From Coriobacteriia bacterium (lineage in GTDB: Bacteria > Actinomycetota > Coriobacteriia > Anaerosomatales > Kmv31), in the NCBI GenBank assembly GCA_014859305.1, contig JACUUM010000026.1, positions 1-35,648 of the forward strand: a stretch of DNA of 35,648 bases, given 5' to 3'. The notes below the pieces were generated by a model, which was given only the letters and a program-made list of their open reading frames with translations, ran no database searches and had not been told where the DNA came from. This document shows positions 26,661 to 35,648 of this stretch, piece after piece. The stretch's first letter is position 1; every line of letters starts with the position of its first letter. The position numbers were made by a program, and so were the translations under genes.

Positions 26661-26745
26661 GGGGGTGTGCCCGAGTGGCTAAAGGGGACGGGCTGTAAAC
26701 CCGTTGGCTATGCCTACCCAGGTTCGAATCCTGGCGCCCCCACCA
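26661..26745 (+). tRNA. tRNA-Tyr(GTA)
   Basis: A class II tRNA with a long variable arm. The acceptor GGGGGTG (26661-26667) pairs with CGCCCCC (26735-26741). The anticodon stem ACGGG/CCCGT encloses CTGTAAA with GTA at 26695-26697. The T-arm is CCAGG/CCTGG with loop TTCGAAT, the discriminator is A, and CCA is encoded. Confidence 0.95.
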
Positions 26746-26780
26746 TCGATACGTGAACGCGGTGCCGAACCGCGGCGCAT

Positions 26781-26856
<76 letters not shown>

Positions 26857-26897
26857 TGCAGACGAAACGACCGGCGTCCAGCCGCCCGGTCGGGGAC

Positions 26898-26973
26898 GGC
26901 GGTGTAGCTCAGCGGTTAGAGCACACGGTTCATACCCGTGGAGTCACTGGTTCGAATCCAGTCACCGCTACCA
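26898..26973 (+). tRNA. tRNA-Met(CAT), elongator type
   Basis: The acceptor GGCGGTG (26898-26904) pairs with CACCGCT (26963-26969), with a G-U at the first pair. The anticodon stem CACGG/CCGTG encloses TTCATAC with CAT at 26931-26933. The first pair is not the unpaired C-A of initiator tRNA, so this is elongator Met; a lysidine-modified Ile tRNA with the same CAT cannot be excluded. CCA is encoded. Confidence 0.88.
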
Positions 26974-27128
26974 ACGTCATCAAGCGCTTCTGCGCGCAGC
27001 GATCGCCGAGGAGAGTCGAAGCGCCTCGAGCGTGCGGGGCGGCTGATAACGGACAGTCGAGATGTGTGACGGGCAGCCGGTCGGCCACCGAGGTCGATTC
27101 CGTCGAAGGTCCCCCGAAGGAGGAGACT

Positions 27129-28316
27129 ATGGCGAAGAAGAAGTTCGAGCGCACCAAGCCGCACGTCAACGTCGGCACGATCGGCCACGTCGACCACGGT
27201 AAGACCACGCTGACCGCCGCCATCACCAAGACGCTGGCCGAGAAGGGCTGGGCCGACTTCACGCCGTTCGACCAGATCGACAAGGCGCCCGAGGAGCGCG
27301 AGCGCGGCATCACCATCGCGATCGCCCACGTCGAGTACGAGACCGAGAACCGCCACTTCGCGCATGTCGACTGCCCGGGCCACGCCGACTACGTGAAGAA
27401 CATGATCACCGGCGCCGCGCAGATGGACGGCGCGATCCTCGTCGTCTCCGCCGCCGACGGGCCGATGCCGCAGACGCGCGAGCACATCCTGCTCGCCCGG
27501 CAGGTCGGCGTCCCGTACATCATCGTGTACCTGAACAAGGTCGATATGGTGGACGACCCCGAGCTGCTCGAGCTCGTCGAGATGGAGGTCCGCGAGCTTC
27601 TCTCCGAGTACGAGTTCCCCGGCGACGACACGCCGGTCATCAAGGGCTCGGCCCTGAAGGCGCTCGAAGGTGACGAGGAGTCCAAGAAGACCATCTGGGA
27701 GCTGATGGAGGCCGTCGACAACTACATCCCGGAGCCCCAGCGCGACATCGACAAGCCGTTCCTGATGGCGATCGAGGACGTCTTCACCATCACCGGCCGG
27801 GGCACCGTCGCCACCGGGCGCGTGGAACGCGGGGTCGTGAAGGTCAGCGACGAGGTCGAGATCGTCGGGATCCACGAGGAGACCAAGAAGACGGTCGTCA
27901 CCGGCGTCGAGATGTTCCGCAAGCTGCTGGACCAGGCGCAGGCCGGCGACAACATCGGCGTGTTGCTGCGCGGCATCGCCCGCACGGAGATCGAGCGCGG
28001 CCAGGTCCTGTGCAAGCCCGGCTCCATCACGCCGCACACGGAGTTCATGAGCCAGGTCTACGTGCTGACCAAGGAGGAGGGCGGACGCCACACGCCGTTC
28101 TTCGACGGATATCGCCCGCAGTTCTACTTCCGCACCACCGACGTGACCGGCATCGCCCACCTGCCCGAGGGCACCGAGATGGTCATGCCGGGCGACAACG
28201 TCGAGATCCGCGGCGAGCTCATCGCGCCGATCGCCATGGAGGAGGGTCTTCGCTTCGCCATCCGCGAAGGCGGACGGACCGTCGGGTCCGGGCGCGTCAC
28301 GAAGATCCTCAAGTAG
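27129..28316 (+). CDS. tuf: elongation factor Tu
   Basis: A 395-residue EF-Tu that delivers aminoacyl-tRNA to the ribosome. The GTPase motifs are all present: GHVDHGKTT (P-loop), RGITI (switch I), DCPGH, NKVDM and GSALKA. Domains 2 and 3 are complete ([13 protein letters not shown], then the C-terminal [13 protein letters not shown]). The ATG at 27129 follows AAGGAGGAG. The gene follows three tRNAs and precedes rpmG, tRNA-Trp, secE and nusG, the layout known from Thermus and E. coli tufB. The 155-base stretch between tRNA-Met and tuf holds no gene I can see. Confidence 0.98.
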   Translation: MAKKKFERTKPHVNVGTIGHVDHGKTTLTAAITKTLAEKGWADFTPFDQIDKAPEERERGITIAIAHVEYETENRHFAHVDCPGHADYVKNMITGAAQMDGAILVVSAADGPMPQTREHILLARQVGVPYIIVYLNKVDMVDDPELLELVEMEVRELLSEYEFPGDDTPVIKGSALKALEGDEESKKTIWELMEAVDNYIPEPQRDIDKPFLMAIEDVFTITGRGTVATGRVERGVVKVSDEVEIVGIHEETKKTVVTGVEMFRKLLDQAQAGDNIGVLLRGIARTEIERGQVLCKPGSITPHTEFMSQVYVLTKEEGGRHTPFFDGYRPQFYFRTTDVTGIAHLPEGTEMVMPGDNVEIRGELIAPIAMEEGLRFAIREGGRTVGSGRVTKILK

Positions 28317-28338
28317 TCGCTTCAGGATCGACTCTCGA

Positions 28339-28365
28339 GGGGCCCGGCTCTCGCAGCCGGGCCCC
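28339..28365 (+). terminator. strong hairpin after tuf
   Basis: GGGGCCCGGCT and AGCCGGGCCCC form a perfect 11-bp stem with a five-base loop, 22 bases after the tuf stop codon, followed by GTCGTTCG. It probably ends or attenuates the tRNA-tuf transcript, and the rpmG promoter follows. Confidence 0.7.
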
Positions 28366-28401
28366 GTCGTTCGAGGCGGGTGCGCGATACGCCCGGCGGC
28401 G

Positions 28402-28431
28402 TTGACAGTGCGAGAGGGCGGGTGTTACAGT
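28402..28431 (+). promoter_or_regulatory. promoter for rpmG and the downstream cluster
   Basis: Consensus TTGACA (28402-28407) and TACAGT (28426-28431) are 18 bases apart, directly after the tuf terminator. It would drive rpmG, tRNA-Trp, secE, nusG, rplK and rplA. Confidence 0.7.
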
Positions 28432-28488
28432 ACCCTACCGCGTCCGGGGGAGCATCGCCCCTGCTCGGCGCGGGTCTTTGGAGGACGA

Positions 28489-28638
28489 ATGAGGACGTTG
28501 GTCACCCTGGCATGCACCCAGTGCAAGCGCCGGAACTACACCACGGACAAGAACAAGCAGAGCAACCCCGAGCGCATCGAGTTCAAGAAGTACTGCAAGT
28601 GGTGCCGGTGCCATACGGTCCACAAGGAGACGCGGTAA
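28489..28638 (+). CDS. rpmG: 50S ribosomal protein bL33
   Basis: A 49-residue ribosomal protein of the zinc-binding bL33 form: two Cys pairs are visible in CTQCKRRNY and [10 protein letters not shown]. The [11 protein letters not shown] segment is characteristic. GGAGG lies four bases before the ATG at 28489. The Cys-containing version is the zinc-requiring form, usually replaced under zinc limitation by a Cys-free paralogue; none is seen in this window. tRNA-Trp follows immediately. Confidence 0.96.
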   Translation: MRTLVTLACTQCKRRNYTTDKNKQSNPERIEFKKYCKWCRCHTVHKETR

Positions 28639-28661
28639 GGTTTCGAGGGGGACCGCAGGAC

Positions 28662-28738
28662 AGGCCAGTAGCTCCAATTGGCAGAGCGCCGGTCTCCAAA
28701 ACCGGATGTTGGGGGTTCGAGTCCCTCCTGGCCTGCCA
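28662..28738 (+). tRNA. tRNA-Trp(CCA)
   Basis: The acceptor AGGCCAG (28662-28668) pairs with CTGGCCT (28728-28734). The anticodon stem CCGGT/ACCGG encloses CTCCAAA with CCA at 28696-28698. The discriminator is G and the CCA tail is encoded at 28736-28738. Confidence 0.96.
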
Positions 28739-28750
28739 TCGATGCCGGAT

Positions 28751-28810
28751 CCGCCGCACGGGCGCGGCCCGTGCGGCGGTGTATGGACGGGCCGCCCACG
28801 GGTGGGCGGC
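28751..28810 (+). other. two tandem hairpins between tRNA-Trp and secE
   Basis: The first is a perfect 13-bp stem with a three-base loop (28751-28763 with 28767-28779). The second is an 8-bp stem, GCCGCCCA/TGGGCGGC, with loop CGGG (28791-28798 with 28803-28810). They may release the tRNA from the mRNA by processing or partially terminate before secE. Confidence 0.55.
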
Positions 28811-28826
28811 GGAGAGAAGGGCGAGG

Positions 28827-29054
28827 ATGGCTCAGGGCGGCAAGGCGGCCAAGCCGAACATCTCCCAGCGGCTGGCGCAGTACCTTCGAGACGTGCGAGC
28901 CGAGATGCGCCGCGTCGTATGGCCGAACCGCGCCGAGGTGACGAACTCGAGCGTGGTCGTCATCACGACGCTCCTCATCTTCGTGATCATGGTCTTCGTC
29001 ACGGACCAAGTCGTGCTCTTCCTGGTCAACGCCGTCGCCTCGATCGGACGGTAG
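28827..29054 (+). CDS. secE: preprotein translocase subunit SecE
   Basis: A 75-residue SecE of the short single-helix form found in Gram-positives. The amphipathic segment LAQYLRDVRAEMRRVVWPNRAEV is the conserved cytoplasmic helix with its Trp-Pro, and one membrane helix follows (TTLLIFVIMVFVTDQVVLFLV, residues about 47-67). SecE clamps SecY in the protein-conducting channel. GAGAGAAGGG precedes the ATG at 28827. nusG begins three bases after the stop, the universally conserved secE-nusG pair. Confidence 0.95.
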   Translation: MAQGGKAAKPNISQRLAQYLRDVRAEMRRVVWPNRAEVTNSSVVVITTLLIFVIMVFVTDQVVLFLVNAVASIGR

Positions 29055-29057
29055 CGC

Positions 29058-29588
29058 ATGGCCAAGAAGTGGTACGTCATACACACGTACTCCGGCTACG
29101 AGAACAAGGTGGCCGCGAACCTGCGCCATCGCATCGAGTCGATGGGGATGCAGGACAAGATCTTCGACGTCTTCATCCCCAAGGAGAGCGTCACCGATCT
29201 CAAGGCCGGCGGCCGCAAGGTCACCCAGGAGAAGAAGGTCTTCCCCGGCTACATCCTCGTGCAGATGGAGCTGGGCGACGACTCCTGGTACGTGGTGCGC
29301 AACACCCCCGGCGTGACCGGTTTCGTCGGCTCCGCGGCCAAGCCCGTGCCCCTCTCGCGCGGCGAGGTGGAGCGCATCCGCAAGCGCACCGCCGTCGGCG
29401 CGAAGCCCAAGACGTTCACGGACTTCTCCGAGGGGATGGCGGTCAAGGTCACAGCCGGCCCGCTGGCGGACTTCGACGGGGTGATCTCGGAGGTCAACCC
29501 GGACCAGGGCAAAGTCCGCGTTATGGTGTCCATCTTCGGCAGGGAGACCCCGGTGGAACTCGGGTTCGACCAGGTCGCCAAGTTGTAG
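29058..29588 (+). CDS. nusG: transcription termination/antitermination protein NusG
   Basis: A 176-residue NusG of standard two-domain form. The N-terminal NGN domain begins with [19 protein letters not shown] and contains FPGYILVQM and the [10 protein letters not shown] segment that contacts RNA polymerase. The C-terminal KOW domain holds [18 protein letters not shown]. NusG couples transcription to translation and modulates pausing. There is no separate ribosome binding site in the three-base gap from secE, so the two are translationally coupled. Confidence 0.98.
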   Translation: MAKKWYVIHTYSGYENKVAANLRHRIESMGMQDKIFDVFIPKESVTDLKAGGRKVTQEKKVFPGYILVQMELGDDSWYVVRNTPGVTGFVGSAAKPVPLSRGEVERIRKRTAVGAKPKTFTDFSEGMAVKVTAGPLADFDGVISEVNPDQGKVRVMVSIFGRETPVELGFDQVAKL

Positions 29589-29601
29589 GAGAGAGATCCG
29601 C

Positions 29602-30027
29602 ATGGCCAAGAAGGTCGCAGGTTACATCAAGCTACAGATCCCCGCGGGGCAGGCGAACCCGGCTCCGCCGGTCGGTCCCGCGCTCGGTCAGCACCAGGTC
29701 AACATCATGCAGTTCTGTCAGGCGTTCAACGCCGCGACCCAGAACCAGGCGGGCACGATCATCCCGGTGGAGATCACGGTCTACGAGGACCGCAGCTTCG
29801 ACTTCATCACGAAGACGCCGCCGGCGGCGGTGCTGCTCAAGCAGGCCGCTGGGATCGAGAGCGGCTCGGCGGAGCCGAACCGGACCAAGGTCGCCGAGGT
29901 GACGCGCGACCAGGTGCGCGAGATCGCGGAGACCAAGATGCCGGACCTGAACGCGAACGACGTCGAGCACGCGATGCGGATCATCGAGGGCACGGCGCGC
30001 TCGATGGGGATCACGGTGGCCGACTAG
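29602..30027 (+). CDS. rplK: 50S ribosomal protein uL11
   Basis: A 141-residue L11, the stalk-base protein that binds 23S rRNA in the GTPase-associated centre and helps sense starvation. [20 protein letters not shown] is the Pro-rich N-terminal linker, and the C-terminal RNA-binding domain ends with [18 protein letters not shown] lies upstream of the ATG. It follows nusG by 13 bases. Confidence 0.98.
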   Translation: MAKKVAGYIKLQIPAGQANPAPPVGPALGQHQVNIMQFCQAFNAATQNQAGTIIPVEITVYEDRSFDFITKTPPAAVLLKQAAGIESGSAEPNRTKVAEVTRDQVREIAETKMPDLNANDVEHAMRIIEGTARSMGITVAD

Positions 30028-30129
30028 CCGGCCTCCCGGCGGCAGCGCGGGTCGCGCGCCGGCCGGCACGAACCGACACGAGTGGGAGGGCGGGGTCGTC
30101 CGCCCGCAGGGACCACGGGAGGTAGCAGC

Positions 30130-30843
30130 GTGAAGCGAGGCAAGAAGTACGAGGCGGCGTTCGCCAGGATAGACAAGGACCGCCTGTACCCGCCCTTGGA
30201 GGCCGTCCGGCTCGCCAAGGAGGTCGCGTCGGCCTCCTTCGATGAGACCGTCGAGGCCCACTTCCGGCTCAGCATCGACACCCGCCAGGCCGACCAGCAG
30301 GTGCGCGGCAGCGTCTCGCTGCCGCACGGCACGGGCAAGTCGGTTCGCGTGGCGGTCTTCGCCGAGGGCGACAAGGCGCGCGAGGCCGAGGCGGCGGGCG
30401 CGGACCTCGTCGGGTCCGACGACCTGGTCGAGCGCATCCAGGCCGGGTTCACCGATTTCGACGCGGCCGTGGCGACCCCGGACCAGATGGGCAAGGTCGG
30501 CAAGCTGGGCAAGGTCCTCGGCCCGCGCGGGTTGATGCCGAACCCCAAGCTCGGCACAGTCACCATGGACGTCGAGCGGGTGGTCAAGGAGCTCAAGGCC
30601 GGCAAGGTCGAGTACCGCGCCGACAAGTTCGGCATCGCCCACGTCGGCATCGGCAAGAAGTCGTTCGCGCCGGAGGCGCTCGTGGAGAACTACTCCGCGG
30701 TGCTCGACGAGATCAACCGCGCGAAGCCCGCCGCGGCGAAGGGCCGGTACATCAGGTCCATCACGATCAGCACCACCATGGGCCCCGGCGTGAGGGTGGA
30801 CCCGAGCAAGACCCGCAACCTCCTGGAGGAGGCGGGAGTCTGA
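30130..30843 (+). CDS. rplA: 50S ribosomal protein uL1
   Basis: A 237-residue L1, which forms the mobile stalk at the ribosomal E site. [35 protein letters not shown] and [11 protein letters not shown] are the family signatures. The start is GTG at 30130, with GGGAGGT six bases upstream. A 102-base gap separates it from rplK; it contains GC-rich inverted repeats (such as GGGCGG/CCGCCC near 30090-30110) but no defined regulatory element I can recognise. Confidence 0.98.
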   Translation: MKRGKKYEAAFARIDKDRLYPPLEAVRLAKEVASASFDETVEAHFRLSIDTRQADQQVRGSVSLPHGTGKSVRVAVFAEGDKAREAEAAGADLVGSDDLVERIQAGFTDFDAAVATPDQMGKVGKLGKVLGPRGLMPNPKLGTVTMDVERVVKELKAGKVEYRADKFGIAHVGIGKKSFAPEALVENYSAVLDEINRAKPAAAKGRYIRSITISTTMGPGVRVDPSKTRNLLEEAGV

Positions 30844-30887
30844 CCCCGGCTCGTGGGGCCGCACGGCGCCCCGGAGCCCCCGGACGC

Positions 30888-30917
30888 TTGCGCGGCGGCC
30901 GCGAACGGGGCTATGAT
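30888..30917 (+). promoter_or_regulatory. rplJ-rplL promoter
   Basis: TTGCGC (30888-30893) and TATGAT (30912-30917) are 18 bases apart. The start site would lie about 20-25 bases before the L10 leader structure, so rplJ-rplL can be transcribed separately from rplA. Confidence 0.5.
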
Positions 30918-30949
30918 GTGCCGCGTTTGACAACCGCACACGCGACCGC

Positions 30950-31104
30950 TGCCTGAGACAGCCGGTGCCCGGTGATACCGGGCGTAATGGGGCCCGCGAG
31001 GGTCCCGCCTGCCGAGGCGGACGGCTTCACGATGGAAGTGCCCCTCGAGGGGCGCGATGCGAGAACCATCAGTGGCCTCCGCCGTGGACGGCGGGGGCCA
31101 CTCT
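30950..31104 (+). ncRNA. ribosomal L10 leader (autoregulatory mRNA element) with terminator
   Basis: The conserved strands of the bacterial L10 leader are recognisable: GAGACAGCCGGTG at the 5' side and CCTGCCGAGGC at the 3' side. Between them are two hairpins, GCCCGG/CCGGGC (30967-30972, 30978-30983) and GGGGCCC/GGGTCCC with a GCGA loop (30989-30995, 31000-31006). A 13-bp terminator-like stem follows at 31072-31084 with 31089-31101, loop TGGA. In the known mechanism, excess L10 (with L7/L12) binds the leader and lowers expression. The whole 371-base gap between rplA and rplJ is taken up by this promoter, leader and spacer. Confidence 0.75.
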
Positions 31105-31214
31105 CGTTCCCGCACCTCTTACAGGCGCGGCGTGGCCCGCGGCGCGGCGGCGCGACGGCGAGCAGCCGTCGGGCCGGACGCGGGTCGCGCGTGCGAACGG
31201 AGAGGAGGGAAGGG

Positions 31215-31739
31215 ATGCCCACAGAGCAGAAGCGCGAGACGGTCGAGGAGATCAAGGAGCGGTTCTCCGGTGCGGCGGCCGTCATCATGGCCGACTACCG
31301 GGGCTTGAGCGTCAAGGAGATGCAGGAGCTCCGCCGCAAGCTGCGCGCCTCCGGCGGCGACGTGAAGATCTACAAGAACACGCTGACGGAGATCGCGCTC
31401 AGAGAGCTCGCGCTGTCCGAGGACCTCGTCCGCTATCTCGACGGGCCCACGGCGTTCGTGTTCTCGCAGGCCGACGCCGTGGCGCCATCGAAGGCGATCG
31501 TGGACTTCGCCAAGGAGCACAAGGCCCTCGAGGTGAAGGGCGGGTTGGTCGAGAACGCGGTGGTAGGCCCTGACGCCGTCCGGTCGATCGCGGCGCTGCC
31601 GTCGCGTGAGGAGTTGATCGCGAAGCTCCTCGGCACGATGCAGAACCCGGTCGCGCGGATGATGAGGGTCATGAACGGCCCCGCCGCGGCGTTCGCGAGA
31701 GCCGTCGCCGCCGTGGCCGGGCAGAAGGCGGCGGTGTAG
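31215..31739 (+). CDS. rplJ: 50S ribosomal protein uL10
   Basis: A 174-residue L10 that anchors the L7/L12 dimers to the ribosome. The N-terminal rRNA-binding domain shows AAAVIMADYRGLSVKEMQELR and YKNTLTEIAL. The long C-terminal helix that holds L7/L12 ends with AFARAVAAVAGQKAAV. GGAGGGAAGGG precedes the ATG at 31215. It forms an operon with rplL 88 bases downstream, under the L10 leader. Confidence 0.97.
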   Translation: MPTEQKRETVEEIKERFSGAAAVIMADYRGLSVKEMQELRRKLRASGGDVKIYKNTLTEIALRELALSEDLVRYLDGPTAFVFSQADAVAPSKAIVDFAKEHKALEVKGGLVENAVVGPDAVRSIAALPSREELIAKLLGTMQNPVARMMRVMNGPAAAFARAVAAVAGQKAAV

Positions 31740-31827
31740 CGCCGGCGCTGACCGGCCGATGGGCCGGAGGAGTGGCGAACGGACGCGGCGGAGCGCCGCG
31801 CACCCGGATGGATGAAGGAGACGACGG

Positions 31828-32214
31828 ATGGCTGTCAGCAAGGACGAGATCATCGAGGCGATCAAGGAGATGCCCGCCCTGCAGCTCTCCGAGCTCGTGA
31901 AGGAGCTCGAGGACATCTTCGGCGTCTCGGCCGCCGCACCCGCCGCGGTCGCCGGCGCCGCGCCGGCCGAAGGCGCCGCAGAGGCCGCCGTGGCGGAGGA
32001 GAAGGACACGTTCGATGTCGTGCTCGCCGGTGTGGGCGCGCAGAAGATCCAGGTCATCAAGGTGGTGCGTGCGTTGACGAACCTCGGCCTGAAGGAGGCC
32101 AAGGACCTCGTCGACGGCGCGCCGAAGCCCGTTCTGGAGGGCGTCAACAAGGAGCAGGCCGACAAGGCCAAGGCCGACCTCGAGGAGGCCGGCGCCACCA
32201 TCGAGCTCAAGTAG
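31828..32214 (+). CDS. rplL: 50S ribosomal protein bL12 (L7/L12)
   Basis: A 128-residue stalk protein present in several copies per ribosome, which recruits translational GTPases. The N-terminal dimerisation domain is [20 protein letters not shown], followed by an Ala/Pro-rich hinge (about 32-55) and the C-terminal globular domain with [20 protein letters not shown] and the LVDGAPKPV loop that binds factors. GAAGGAGACG precedes the ATG. Confidence 0.98.
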   Translation: MAVSKDEIIEAIKEMPALQLSELVKELEDIFGVSAAAPAAVAGAAPAEGAAEAAVAEEKDTFDVVLAGVGAQKIQVIKVVRALTNLGLKEAKDLVDGAPKPVLEGVNKEQADKAKADLEEAGATIELK

Positions 32215-32235
32215 CTCGCGTCCGCTTGCGCGATC

Positions 32236-32263
32236 GCGGCTGGGGCCTTCGTGCCCCGGCCGC
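32236..32263 (+). terminator. hairpin between rplL and rpoB
   Basis: GCGGCTGGGGC and GCCCCGGCCGC form an 11-bp stem (one G-T pair) with loop CTTCGT, 22 bases after the rplL stop. A second, bulged stem lies at 32289-32299 with 32313-32324. Neither has a T-run, so partial attenuation that sets the ratio of L7/L12 to RNA polymerase is likely. Confidence 0.55.
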
Positions 32264-32355
32264 CGCGCGTACCGGGGAGATGGGATCCGGACGGCGGCCT
32301 ACGCGTCCCTGCGGCCGCCGGTCCTCGGGGTTAGAGGGATGCGGGAAACAGGGTA

Positions 32356-32390
32356 TTGACCTTGCTTGACTTGACCGCGTACCCTATCAT
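32356..32390 (+). promoter_or_regulatory. rpoB promoter region with TTGAC repeats
   Basis: TTGCTT (32362-32367) and TATCAT (32385-32390) are 17 bases apart. The pentamer TTGAC occurs three times in phase (32356, 32366 and 32371), giving several competing -35-like sequences. The AT-rich patch stands out from its surroundings. Confidence 0.5.
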
Positions 32391-32437
32391 TTTGCGACTT
32401 CTGTCTGTGCCGCTACCCCTGAAGGAGGAATCGCCTG

Positions 32438-35648
<3,211 letters not shown>

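Noticed and set aside
27306-27330. Unusual EF-Tu switch I sequence ([12 protein letters not shown])
   Set aside because: Similar forms with Ile-Ala-His are normal in actinobacterial EF-Tu, and the essential Thr is kept.

Overview
The window is high-GC bacterial chromosome, almost all of it densely packed housekeeping genes on the + strand. Protein similarity (RpoB, EF-Tu, ribosomal proteins), the high GC, the CCA-encoding tRNA genes and a Firmicute-like gene order together suggest a deep actinobacterial lineage, most likely Coriobacteriia or a close relative. This placement is inference from recollected family sequences. No rRNA, CRISPR array, prophage or insertion sequence was seen.

Layout. 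1-9123: tRNA-Pro, a DUF2085 membrane protein, a small conserved protein, an opposite-strand lipoprotein, a SAM hydrolase (DUF62), a YhaM-like OB/HD exoribonuclease, MTA phosphorylase, a site-2 protease with CBS domains, the redox repressor rex with a promoter carrying a Rex-type palindrome, tatA, greA and lysS. 9349-22774: clpC-radA-disA-yacL-ispDF-gltX-cysE-cysS-rlmB-rae1-sigH, the same order as the Bacillus chromosome but without ctsR/mcsA/mcsB and mrnC and with ispD and ispF fused. 22888-26489: tRNA-Thr and then the one accessory-looking block: a minus-strand membrane-anchored class III nucleotide cyclase with a DUF3307 membrane protein, a divergent stand-alone cyclic-nucleotide-binding protein, and an unrecognised 219-residue protein. 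26565-32214: a strong promoter, tRNA-Tyr/Thr/Met-tuf-rpmG-tRNA-Trp-secE-nusG-rplK-rplA, then rplJ-rplL behind an L10-type leader. 32438 to the edge: rpoB, cut off near its 3' end.

How the genes work together. The right half is the transcription/translation supply cluster (EF-Tu, L33, L11, L1, L10, L7/L12, NusG, SecE, RNA polymerase beta). The middle couples protein quality control (ClpC), DNA repair and c-di-AMP checkpoint signalling (RadA, DisA), isoprenoid precursor synthesis (IspDF), Glu/Cys tRNA charging with cysteine synthesis (GltX, CysE, CysS), RNA modification and ribosome-linked mRNA cleavage (RlmB, Rae1) and a SigH-type sigma factor.

The most interesting points are: (a) DisA carries Met-Arg-His-Gln where the family has Thr-Arg-His-Arg in its active site; (b) the cyclase/DUF3307/cNMP-binding trio looks like a self-contained signalling module, with a cyclase that deviates at substrate positions; (c) a Rex-type palindrome lies inside a well-formed rex promoter; (d) an AT-rich perfect inverted repeat lies ahead of clpC in place of the missing ctsR system; (e) overlapping, mutually exclusive hairpins lie between rae1 and sigH.
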